The notes beneath the pieces were generated by a model, which worked only from the letters and a program-made list of their open reading frames with translations, was not told the origin of the DNA and made no database searches. From NCBI GenBank assembly GCA_950022655.1, contig OX465592.1, positions 4,609,544 through 4,673,543 on the forward strand: 64,000 nucleotides of DNA. Direction: 5' to 3'. Both the position numbers and the translations under genes were made by a program. The stretch is from Alentia gelatinosa. Taxonomy: Eukaryota; Annelida; Polychaeta; Phyllodocida; Polynoidae. Numbering within the stretch: the stretch's first letter is position 1; every line of letters begins with the position of its first letter. Shown here one piece after another: positions 32,695 to 45,100 of this stretch.

Positions 32695-33133
32695 ATGGAA
32701 GTAGCACGCCATCAGCAGTCTGCTGCCGGGGAGCGGGTCCACTGCCTGCACCCTGCCCGCCCGTCACGCATGGTCAGGCTACGGGCGTCACGCGTCACGG
32801 AACGGCCGTCATGCGTCACGGAACGGTCATTATACGTCACGGTACGGCCGTCTTGCGTCACGGCACGGGCGTCATGCGTCACGTCACACCCTTCATGCGT
32901 CACGTCACGGGTGTCACATGTCATGGAACGGTCGTCACGCATCGTCACCCCACGGCCGTCACGTGTCACAGAACGGGCGTCACATGTCATGGAACGGCCG
33001 TCACACGTTACGTCACGGCCGTCATGTGTCACAGAACGGCCGTCACGGTGGGTGGGTGTTACCATCACGCGCAGTCTGGTCACGGCCATTATCTTCATCT
33101 GCAGCATTCTCCTCCACATCAACACAGTCTCAG
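32695..33133 (+). CDS. Gene B exon 1: repeat-encoded N-region and signal peptide
   Basis: The frame runs open from the ATG at 32695 and ends TCTCAG|GTAAGT in phase 1. The last 25 codons form a basic-then-hydrophobic signal peptide (SLVTAIIFICSILLHINTVS). Upstream, the exon is a minisatellite of about 21 bp in frame, encoding RPSCVTE-like heptads. In-frame Met codons inside the repeats (MERSS, MERPSH) are more plausible starts than 32695, since a signal peptide at residue about 120 would be unusual. The start is therefore uncertain. Confidence 0.65.
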
Positions 33134-36100
33134 GTAAGTCTCTTTCCATATACTACTTAGTCTGGGCGCTACGGCTATGACACAGGTATGACACGCCTAC
33201 AACATGGCTACGATACGGTTACGACACGTGTACGACACGACTACGATACAACTACGACACGACTACAACACAGCGACGACATGCCAACGACACAGCTACA
33301 TCATGGCTATGATACGGCTACAGCACAGTACGCCACGGATATGACACGGCTATGACATGGGTACAACACGGGAACAACACGGCTATGAAACTGCTATGTC
33401 ACAGCTATGACACGGCTATGACACATCTACGCCACGGCTACATCATGGTTATTACATGGCTACGACACTGCTACGACACAGGCTAAACTAAAGAAACAGA
33501 TATGACGTGGATATAACACGGCTACATCATGGTTATGCCATGAAATTCACACATCACAGCCATGTCGGAAGGTAGAAAAATCTATGTGTTATAGTGTGTC
33601 GGATTGCATTGGGACATGACCCTGGTCCGACACACACCACGACACACGACACTATTCATTAATTCATGTACTTCCACCAGAAGATGACACAAGTCAATAT
33701 TACCGGCATGCATGCCTCCCAGTAGTAAAAGTCTATTTGATCAAATTGGAGTTAAACTACCACAACAAATAAACAATCCCGATAGTAACTCGCAACACAG
33801 TTTGGCCACTATAATGAATAGAACATTGTGAAGGGAGGCTTGCGACACAGCTCTTGTGTCAAGTGTGTCATGACTATGTCATAGTGTCGGAATGTGTGTC
33901 GGAATGCCTGAACAACTGCTGTGACACAGCCTTCGCTTGCAACACGAAACGCAATTCCGTGTCGGAAGTGTGGTTAAGAATTATCATTTCGTTCCGGGAA
34001 AAATGAATGTTCCCTGTTGGAAAAATTGATTCCTATGTCGGAAGTGTGTCGTAACGCTTGTTTGAGTGTGTCGGAAGTCTTCATTCACTCCCTGTATTCA
34101 GTTTCAGTTCCATTTTTTAGTATTCTTCTTCTGGAAATATGATATTCCATGTTTAGATATTACATCAATAGTTCACGGGTGCGTTTTAGCAGATGGCAAA
34201 TATTGTTTCTCACCTGTCAACATAACTGTAACATTGTCAGGAGCGATTCTCATTGTGCCGTGGCTATCATGAATGCTTTCATATATCAACTGGAAAACAC
34301 AGATTAACGATGATAGATGATGAATGGATGTGAGCTTTAAACAAAGGCAACATTGTTATCTTTTTCTGATTGCCTGATCAATATTGGTTATCAATCACAG
34401 ATGCAGGACTAAACAATCTCAACAATCTGTGAATGCGCACACCTTCAGTTGATTCTGCCTGGTTTTATAGTTATCATCATTTGATTCTCTTGGCTTATTA
34501 GAGCGTGCTTGTACACATTATATGCATCGCCTAGATGTTAGAGTGGTCCCATATAGGCTTCCAGCATACTGCATGAAAACTATCCCATCACTATCTGTAT
34601 GCTATTCACTGTGGTAATGTGAAAGGAGCGGGGTGCCAGTATCTCTGGGTCCAAGAGTTGTGTCCAGCTGACCATGGCCAATAACTCACGACCGAAATAC
34701 CTCATTTACCCATTGGTGCTTGATATGTTTAGATTCAAGACAGGCAGTTGCAGAAATGGCAAGTTGACTGGGTGCAAACGAGTTACAGAAAATAATACAT
34801 AGACTGAATATTATCGTAAAACTGGATGGGTTTTAATCTTGGCCACCGTATGCCACGACTGGAGTTTGGCATAGTGACTTCACGAGGCGAGGCCGAGTGA
34901 AGTCCCTATCTCCTCGATTTTGGAATATTACGTGATAACCATTCTGTATGCCACTAGTGGCATATAAAACTCTGTATGCCAGTCAGCGTGGCATACAGGA
35001 ACTCAATGTTAAGCCTATGGGATTTTATATTAGGGGTAGGATAAAACCAGAACCTTTTAAATTGTTTTTTTATCTATAAGTGCACGCTCATTCATCAATG
35101 ATGAACATATACTTTGCCCCTAGTTATCGGAGAAGATGGCGTATCTGTCTGACCGGTCAGCTGTGATGTTACTGTTGGTTGATTCTCTCGATCTCACAAC
35201 ATCGTCCCTGTCAGAGTGTTTCTGTGATAGCAGTGAAATGTTTTTTGACAAGCTTCTGAATTAAACTAGCAGCAAATTCCCTGCCTATTACAGCAGAAAT
35301 ACACCAACACCCCATGTTCAATAAACAATCTTCCACATGACATCATATGACATCCTCAGAGATGTCAGCATATGGCATCCTCAGAAAACAGTATAAGGGA
35401 AATCTCAGCATGTGGCATCTTCAGAAAACAGTAGGAGAGAAATGTCAGCATGTGGCATCCTCAGAAAACAGTAGGAGAGAAATGTCAGCATGTGGCATCC
35501 TCAGAAAACAGTAGGAGAGAAATATCAGCATGTGGCATCCTCAGAAAACAGTAGGAGAGAAATCTCAGCATATGGCCTCCCCAGAAAACAGTAAAAGGGA
35601 AATCTCAGCATATGGCATCCCCAGAAAACAGTATAAGGGAAATCTCAGCATATGGCATCCCCAGAAAACAGTATAAGAGAGATTTCAGCATTTGACATCA
35701 TCAGAAAACAGCAAAACATCAACATTGTTGTATGCAGTGATAGTTGTTTTGTGTTGCAGGCCATTTTTACGTTGCTAGCTTTAACCTATTGCCTCAATCC
35801 CATCGTCATGCACTCGATAAAATGGCTCAACATAATTATATTGAAATGAAAACCACTGGTGACTCATTCATACCCTGAAATCGTTGCACAATAATCAATC
35901 AAACCATTCGACATTGATACATTCCACGTTCATAGATAAATGATATTCATACTCAATCCTTCTATTTGCTGCAGACATTTTAGAGATGTTATTGGAATCC
36001 ATATTGATCATGGAATGTATAAATATTGGCCTGTACCCACATCGAGTGTCAAATCAGCAGTTTTGTCTCCACACATTACGTGTTAACTGAAGTACGCCTG

Positions 36101-39100
36101 TTGGGAAAATACCGTTTCACGAATATTGAATAGCGTGTTTTAGCCAGTGAGTAGTACCAGTAATGGCCGTGTCGTGTCGCTCTATGTGTATCTGTTATCT
36201 CCGCGAAGCGTTTTCAATGGAGGCGCTCCATCAACACCGTAAAAAACTGACCCATTATTAGAGAGCACATCGTAAAACCTAGTATGAGACAGCACACCGT
36301 AAAAAACTGACCCATTATTAGAGAGCACATCGTGAAACCTAGTATGAGACAGCACACCGTAAAAAACTGACCCATTATTAGAGAGCACATCGTAAAACCT
36401 AGTATGAGACAGCACACCGTAAAAAACTGACCCATTATTAGAGAGCACATCGTAAAACCTAGTATGAGACAGCACACCGTAAAAAACTGACCCATTATTA
36501 GAGAGCACATCGTGAAACCTAGTATGAGACAGCACACCGTAAAAAACTGACCCATTATTAGAGAGCACATCGTAAAACCTAGTATGAGACAGCACACCGT
36601 AAAAAACTGACCCATTATTAGAGAGCACATCGTAAAACCTAGTATGAGACAGCACACCGTAAAAAACTGACCCATTATTAGAGAGCACATCGTAAAACAT
36701 AGTATGAGACAGCACACCATAAAAAACTGACCCATTATTAGAGAGCACATCATAAAACCTAGTATGAGACAGCACACCGTAAAAAACTGACCCATTATTA
36801 GAGAGCACATCGTAAAACCTAGTATGAGACAGCACACCGTAAAAAACTGACCTATTATTAGAGAGCACATCGTAAAACCTAGTATGAGACAGCACACCGT
36901 AAAAAACTGACCCATTATTAGAGAGCACATCGTAAAACCTAGTATGAGACAGCACACCGTAAAAAACTGACCCATTATTAGAGAGCACATCGTAAAACCT
37001 AGTATGAGACAGCACACGGTAAAAAACTGACACATTATTAGAGAGCACATCATAAAACATGACCCAGAACTGACCCCATACCAGACAACACAATAAAAAC
37101 TGACCCAATATAAACAGCACACAGCAAAACCTGACCCAATACCAGACAACACACTGTAAAACCTGACCCAGTATGGGACAGCACACTGTAAAATCTGACC
37201 CAATACCAGACCTCATAAAAACTATCCCAATATCAGACAGCACTTTGTAAAACCTGACTTATAACAGACAGCACAAAGTAAAACCTGACCCAGTATCACA
37301 CAGCACCCCATAAAAGCCGACCCAATACAGCACATCACTGTAGATTGATGGGGCTTAGCTGAATCACTACCTGTACCCACTGCTTTGCGACCATGGATAG
37401 AGAGATCATGGAAGTGGACCTGGGACCTGTTTCGTGACATGTTTAGATGGCATCTAGATGGTGTGTCCGGTTTCATAAGAACTAGACATTAGACTTTGTT
37501 TTGTCCGTTCTTGCTTGCACTGTTGGTGCCACTTTTCATGTCTATCTAACACTTTTGTCACGAAACTAGTGAAACAGGTCCCTGGGGAAAATCCTACGTC
37601 CTATCTGCATACCCTACTTGTTTCCAACCATGGAGTTTACCGCAAAACCCATCGAAACGAAAAATTACAACCGCAATACCACACAGTAAAACCTGACCCA
37701 ATATCAGACAGCACACTGTAAAACCCGACCCAAAATCAGACAGCACACAGTAAAACCCGACCCAATATCAGACAGCACACAGTAAAACCCGACCCAATAT
37801 CAGACAGCACACAGTAAAAATTGACCTAATATAACAAAGCGAAACAACTTGACAATTGTAGCTACTACTCACAGGCTCCAAGCTATTCAGTATTTGTGAA
37901 ACGGTGTACCATGCAGCAAACCATAAAACTGACCCAATACCAGACAGCACATGGTAAAATCTGGCCCAATATCAGACAGCACACAGTAAAAACTGACCCA
38001 ACACCAGACAGCACACAGTAAAAACTGACCCAACACCAGACATCACACTGTAAAAACTGACCCAACACCAGACAGCACAGTAAAAACTGACCCAGTATCA
38101 GACAGCACACAGTAAAAACTGACCCAACACCAGACAGCACACAGTAAAAACTGACCCAGTATCAGACAGCACACAGTAAAAATTGACCCAACACCAGACA
38201 GCACACAGTAAAAACTGACCCAGTATCAGACAACACATGGTAGAAACTGACCCAACACCAGACAGCACACAGTAAAAACTGACCCTACACCAGACAGCAC
38301 ATGGTAGAAACTGACTCCATGCCACACAGCACCACCTATAAATACGGTTAATCATACATTAACCAGGCCAGTATCAGATACCGTTAGTGTTGATGCTACG
38401 AGGCTACATCTGTGAGTTTACGCGGAGAGGCAGAAAGATAATGATTATCGTCCTGGCTGGATGTGGCTGGATGTGGCTGGATGGGGCTGGATGGGGCTGG
38501 ATGGGGCGGATGGGGCTGGATGTGGCTGGATGTGGCTGGATGGGGCTGGATGTGGCTGGATGTGGCTGGATGTGGCTGGATGTGGCTGGATGTGGCTGGA
38601 TGTGGCTGGATGTGGCTGGATGTGGCTGGATGTGGCTGGATGTGGCTGGATGTGGCTGGATGGGGCTGGATGGGGCTGGATGGGGCTGGATGTGGCTGGA
38701 TGGGGCTGGATGTGGCTGGATGTGGCTGGATGTGGCTGGATGGGGCTGGATGGGGCTGGATGTGGCTGGATGGGGCTGGATGGGGCTGGATGTGGCTGGA
38801 TGGGGCTGGATGTGGCTGGATGTGGCTGGATGTGGCTGGATGTGGCTGGATGTGGCTGGATGTGGCTGGATGGGGCTGGATGTGGCTGGATGTGGCTGGA
38901 TGTGGCTGGATGTGGCTGGATGTGGCTGGATGGGGCTGGATGGGGCTGGATGTGGCTGGATGTGGCTGGATGTGGCTGGATGGGGCTGGATGGGGCTGGA
39001 TGGGGCTGGATGGGGCTGGATGGGGCTGGATGGGGCTGGATGGGGCTGGATGGGGCTGGATGTGGCTGGATGGGGCTGGATGGGGCTGGATGGGGCTGGA

Positions 39101-42100
39101 TGTGGCTGGATGTGGCTGGATGGGGCTGGATGGGGCTGGATGGGGCTGGATGGGGCTGGATGTGGACGGTAAGCGCGGCTTCTATTTAACAAGCCCAGTG
39201 TACACGGCGCCAGGAAAGGTTTTCCCCGAATCGATTCTGAGCGGAGACAGTTTTGTAAACGGAGTTGTTATTGGTGCACACGGGAATGTTGACGGGCGTC
39301 CTGGGCCGGACTATGTAGGCGGGAACAGGCGCGACACCTGCCGGCAGCCAGGTGAATCAAAACACCCTACCTTCGCCTGAAAATGGGGGTCAATGATAGA
39401 CGCTCCTTATATCAATGATAGACTCTCCTTATATCAATGATAGACTGTCAATCATAGACTCTGGTTATACCCTGGGAGTCTCCTTCTAGAAAGCATTAAA
39501 AAAACCACCCCTCGCCAAATCCATGAAGTGACATTACTGAGCATATTCACTGTATACTTGTAGGGAGCTAAAGTAGGTCACAAAACATTTCCAGATACCT
39601 TGTCAGTTACTTGTTAGGTGGTTTGGTGAATGTGTGCATAACTATTTGTGGTATTTGTACCTATTTGTTGATTTTTTATCTATTTCTGGTATTTATACCT
39701 ATATGTGGTATTCTTACTTATTTGTGGTATTTATGCAAAACTGTTTGGGGTACTTCTGATTCTAACATGTGTAGATATTTTTCTGATTTTAACATTCTGT
39801 TCTGTTATTAACATGTACATACATTGTGCTTTATCTGACATGTACGTATGTTGTTCTAGTTCTAACTTGTACATAGGCCTACATTGTTCTGGTTCTAACA
39901 TTACGTACATTATTCTGGTTCTAACTTTACATACGTTATTTTGATTGCGTATGTTGTTCATCTTCTAACATTACGTATGTTATTCCAGTTCTAACATCTA
40001 CTTATGTTATTCTGCTTCTAACATTACTACGTACGTCGTTCTGTTTCTAACATTACGTACGTTTTCTGTTTCTAATATTACGTACGTCGTTCTGCTTCTA
40101 ACATGACATACGTTGTTCTGTTTCTAACATTACCTACGTTGTTCTGTTTCTAACATTACGTATGTTGTTCTGTTTCTAACATTACATACGTCGTTCTGCT
40201 TCTAACATGACATACGTTATTCTGATTCTATCATTACTTACGTTGTTCTGTTTCTAACATTACGTATGTGGTTCTGCTTCTAACATTACCTACGTTGTTC
40301 TGTTTCTAACATTACGTATGTTGTTCTGTTTCTAACATTACATACGTCGTTCTGCTTCTAACATGACATACGTTATTCTGATTCTATCATTACTTACGTT
40401 GTTCTGTTTCTAACATTACGTATGTGGTTCTGCTTCTAACATTACCTACGTTGTTCTGTTTCTAACATTACGTATGTGGTTCTGCTTCTAACATTACATA
40501 CGTCGTTCTGCTTCTAACATGACATACGTTATTCTGATTCTATCATTACTTACGTTATTCTGATTCTAACATTGCGTATGTTGTTCTGATTCTAACATTG
40601 CGCATGTTTTTTCTGATTCTAACATTACGTATGTCGTTCTGTTTCTAACATTATTATATACCTGTGCCAGTATCTTACACAAATACCAACCTCTGCTAGG
40701 GTATTGGTATTAAATATATACCGGCACAGTATGTGGTATAAAATGACGTACCACCCTACTTTGAATACAAATTCTGATTGGCTGAAAAAGATTGCATTGA
40801 CCTACTTATGAAATGCTGGCAGTGACTTGCAGCACTCCGCTAATTTATGTGTGCAAAGGATCACAGGAGTTGAAGGGAAAAAAAGAGTAAAAAATGTGCT
40901 TAGAGCATATTCTGTGCTTGACTTTCACTAAGATGTCAACAGATATACCAGCACACTTTGAATCCAGCTTGGACAGCAGATTTCCTTCTGTAATTCATCA
41001 AATACTTATACTTGAAGGTATATAATAAAATAAAAATGTATTACCTTACTGGTACATACTCACATACCTTGTTTCTTTTGATAAAAATATTCCACTCGCT
41101 CTGCGAGCTCGTGGAATATTTTTATCAAAAGAAACGCGGTATGTGAGTATGTACCAGTAAGGTATATACATTTTATCTTATTACTGTTTCTAACATTACG
41201 TACGTTATTCTGATCTAACACGACATACATTGTTCTGATTCTAACATTGCGTACGTTATTCTGTTTCTAACATTACGTATGTCATTCTGTTTCTAATATT
41301 ACTGTTTCTAACATTACGTACGTTATTCTGATCTAACATTACGTACATTTTTCTGCTTCTAACATTATGTAGTCGTTTTGTTTCTAACATTACGTACGTC
41401 ATTCTGTTTCTAACATTACATATGTCGTTCTGACCTCAGGGCAGTGTGACAAGGAGAGCCACCTGGCGGGCGACCTGTGCATGGAGGTGCAGATGATCAC
41501 CTTGCCGTACGGAGAGGCCAATACGGCGTGTCGGGGCACAGTCAACAACACCGCCGGGGAAGTGTGGAGGGGACGAGGCCTCGCCTCACTGTCTGACCCC
41601 GACCTGGAGTACAGAGGTGACCCAACACCCAACACTAACCTCACACCTTACCCCTCATACACACCTCACACCTCACACCTCACACACACCTCACTGTCTG
41701 ACCCGGACCTGGAGTACCGAGGTGATCCAACACCCAACACTAACCTCACACCCACCAAACTCACATCACCCAACACCCAACACTAACCTGACACCCACCT
41801 CACACCTCACTGTCTGACCCCGACCTGGAGTACCAAGGTGAGGTTTATCACATCACCCGACACCACACACTAACCTGACACCTCACACATACCTTACACA
41901 CACCTCACTGTCTGACCCAGACCTGGAGTACAGAGGTGAGGTTTATCACACCACACGACACCACACACTAACCTCACACCTCACACACACCTTACACACA
42001 CCTCACACCTCACTGTCTGACCCCGACCTGGAGTACAGAGGTGAAGTTTATCACACCACCCGACACCACACACTAACCCCACACCTCACACACACCTTAC

Positions 42101-45100
42101 ACACACCTCACTGTCTGACCCCGACCTGGAGTACAGAGGTGAGGTTTATCACACCACCCGACACCTAACATTAACCTCACACCTCACACACACCTCACAC
42201 ACACCTCACACCTCACTGTCTGATCCGGACCTGGAGTACCAAGGTGACCTCTCACACCACCCAACACCCAACACTAACCTGATACCCACATCACACCTCA
42301 CACCCACCTTACACACACCTCACACACACCTCACATACACCTCAGGATCAATAAAAAAAATAATCCCTAAGAATCGAGAATTTTTGTGAAAACTAAAGAA
42401 ACACGTCGAAAAAACCATCGTTTGTTGTAATTACATCCATCTTCTCAAATAATCCTAAGAATTTACATATAATATATGGCATTTCATTTGAGATTATTCA
42501 TTTTTGCTCTCCAAGTATAAGCCTAGCGTTGTATATACAGACAAATAGACTAAATATCAGAGTTATTCTCCTCATACAATGGCTTTTGAATTCTGTATAC
42601 AATAAATTTGAAATCCGTATGCCATGGTCATGGTATATGACAGATTCTAAACAATGGGTTGTGGTTTACGGAGTACTGATACATTCTCAATGGGGACGAC
42701 GCATAACACGGACATGGCTGACTTTTCCACAGGGTCAATAGTAATGCTTGAGGCGTTGCGAGATCGGCAGGAACTGAGTGAAAACGACAGATTCTGGTTG
42801 GGCGCCAAGGAGAGATCGCGGAAAGTCGCGTGGAAATATCTAGGTAAGCAAATGGTTAAAATTATGGGGTGCTTCATGTGTGGGAATGTCGAGGTAAGCA
42901 AATGGTTAAAACTGTTATTGTTGGGATTATGGGGTTCTACATGTTTGAAAATACTGCGGTTACTGCTATGGGATGTGGGTGGAAATATTGAGGAATGTAA
43001 ATGGTTATTACTATGGGGTTTTACATGTGTGGAAATATTAATGTATGTAAATTGTTACTGCTATGGGGTGCTTTGGGTGGAAATATTGAGGTATGTAAAG
43101 GGTTATTGCTATGGGGTGTTGATTGTGTGGAAATATTGAGGTAAGTAAATTGTTGTTTGTGATTTAACATCCCAGGAGACCCTGAGGTTATATAGAGACT
43201 ATGGTATACTTTAACAATCATTGGGTACTCTGTGTGTGGAAACATCATGGTGGATAAATGATGGGTATTACATGTGTGGAAATATTGTGGTAGGTACATG
43301 GTTACTACTATGGGGTGCTGTGAATGGAATATAGAGATATGTAAATGGTTATTACTATGGGGTTAACGTGAAGAGTGACAAGATCTCATGGTGAAAGTCA
43401 GAAGTGACGAGATCTCGTGGTGAATGCGAGGACTGGTGAGATCTTGTGGTAAAGGCTAAGAGTGACGAGATCTCATGATTAATGTGAGAATTGAGAAGAT
43501 CTTGTGGTGAACGTGAAAACTGATGAGAACTTGTAGTGAACGTGAGGGTTAAAGCCCAATACACATCTACTGATTCAGGGTTGAACGATTAGTTCCCAAA
43601 TCGTATAGGAGTTGGTGAACTTGTAGCAGGCAATTACGTAACCTCCCGGCCCATGTTGGCCACCCAATCAGGGGCCATTTAACAATGTTTCGTTGTAGGC
43701 GACTGGATTATCAACATAAAGTTTTGGTGAATGATTTAGAAACATTGAACTACAACTCGTCTGCAACTAAAGAACATCTCTAATTGTTGGCTGACCCTAC
43801 ATTTACTGACTAGGGCCGACTCCGTTAGGATGCCTCGCCTGAGACAAATTACAGATACTTTGTTGCCGGCAAAGGTACATTAATGTTCCGAAATCGGTAG
43901 ATGTGTATTGGGCTTAACGAGATCTCATGGTGAACGTGAGCGGCTCGTGCAGTCAGTGGTCCGTGACGCCCGCCACACCTCAGTGCACACCTCACCCGTC
44001 ACCAGCGAAACCCGGAAGTGGTTGCCGTGCTAACCAGCACGACTCCGGGAACCAGCGAAGCGTGACGTCAGAGCTGACGTCACGCCTCACCGCGTCTGCC
44101 GTAATTGGGTCATCTACCAGCGTGACGTAGGGTGTGTGAGGGTACCGGTAAAGCACCAGCGGGGAGGTGAGGGAGGGGGGGGGGGGCTGAGGCGGGGGTA
44201 TTTCTGGCATCTAGATCTAAATGGCCTAGTGGCCTATCGTGGCCTATCGCGGCCTATAGTGCTGGAATGTGGGCTATTTCTAGGATTGTTTCCATTCTTC
44301 TATTGGGTATGACCGGAAAAATGTTAAGGTCACATAAGCATTTCTATAAACACTGCTATTTTTGGAAATTCCCATTAGAAGAACATCTAAAATCATTTCA
44401 AAAGTCATATCATATTAAAGTCATTAACTCATATTCAATTCAATGAAGTATAATTTTAGCCTAATACAGGCAGCAGTTATTTCTACAGATGATAGGATTT
44501 ATACATAGACCTGGAGTTGATTATTGCAGATGGTATTATATACTGATAGATATTCATGTATTTATTTAGAGTTGCACATTACAGACACACAGATTATAGA
44601 GGAAACCTTCAAAAGTTTAGGGTCAGAGCTTGTATCTTATCGAGTTTGAATCGCGTAGTAATTCACAAGGCGAAGCCGCATGAATTACGTAGATGGGAAC
44701 AAGCTCTGATCCTAAACTTGAATGGGTTTCTGAATTTATCTCACCCCTCACATTGACACATTTGTGACATAATTCCCCTATTGAATATTTTTCCTAAATA
44801 TCTCATGGGTGTTAAATACGAGTTCCCGATGTTAAGATACCAGGGGTGAGATAAATCTGTGTACTTATTTTGGGTTGTGTCTTACAGATGGTATGATGTA
44901 CACACAGTTATCCATGTATTTATTTCGGGTTGCGTCTTACAGATGGTATGACATACACACAGTTATCCACGTATTTATTTAGGGTTGCGTCTTACAGATG
45001 GTATGACATACACACAGTTATCCACGTATTTATTTCGGGTTGCATCTTACAGATGGTATGACATACACACAGTTATCCACGTATTTATTTAGGGTTGCGT

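Noticed and set aside
35337..37062. CRISPR-like array
   Set aside because: Units are contiguous tandem repeats without unique spacers, in a eukaryotic intron.
36182..37243. 353- and 329-codon minus-strand frames in the 60-bp array
   Set aside because: Unit length divisible by 3 with no stop keeps the frames open. Composition is purely repeat-derived.
38387..39380. Long Trp/Gly/Met-rich and Ser/Pro/His-rich frames
   Set aside because: Translations of a stop-free 10-bp unit in every frame. Only the part after 39198 is kept, as gene B exon 2.
43927..44165. GC-rich open frame with four Cys, possible extra gene B exon
   Set aside because: No acceptor/donor pair gives the phase 1 entry needed after exon 4, and the frame ends at a TAG without a donor. 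It also begins inside the 30-bp array.
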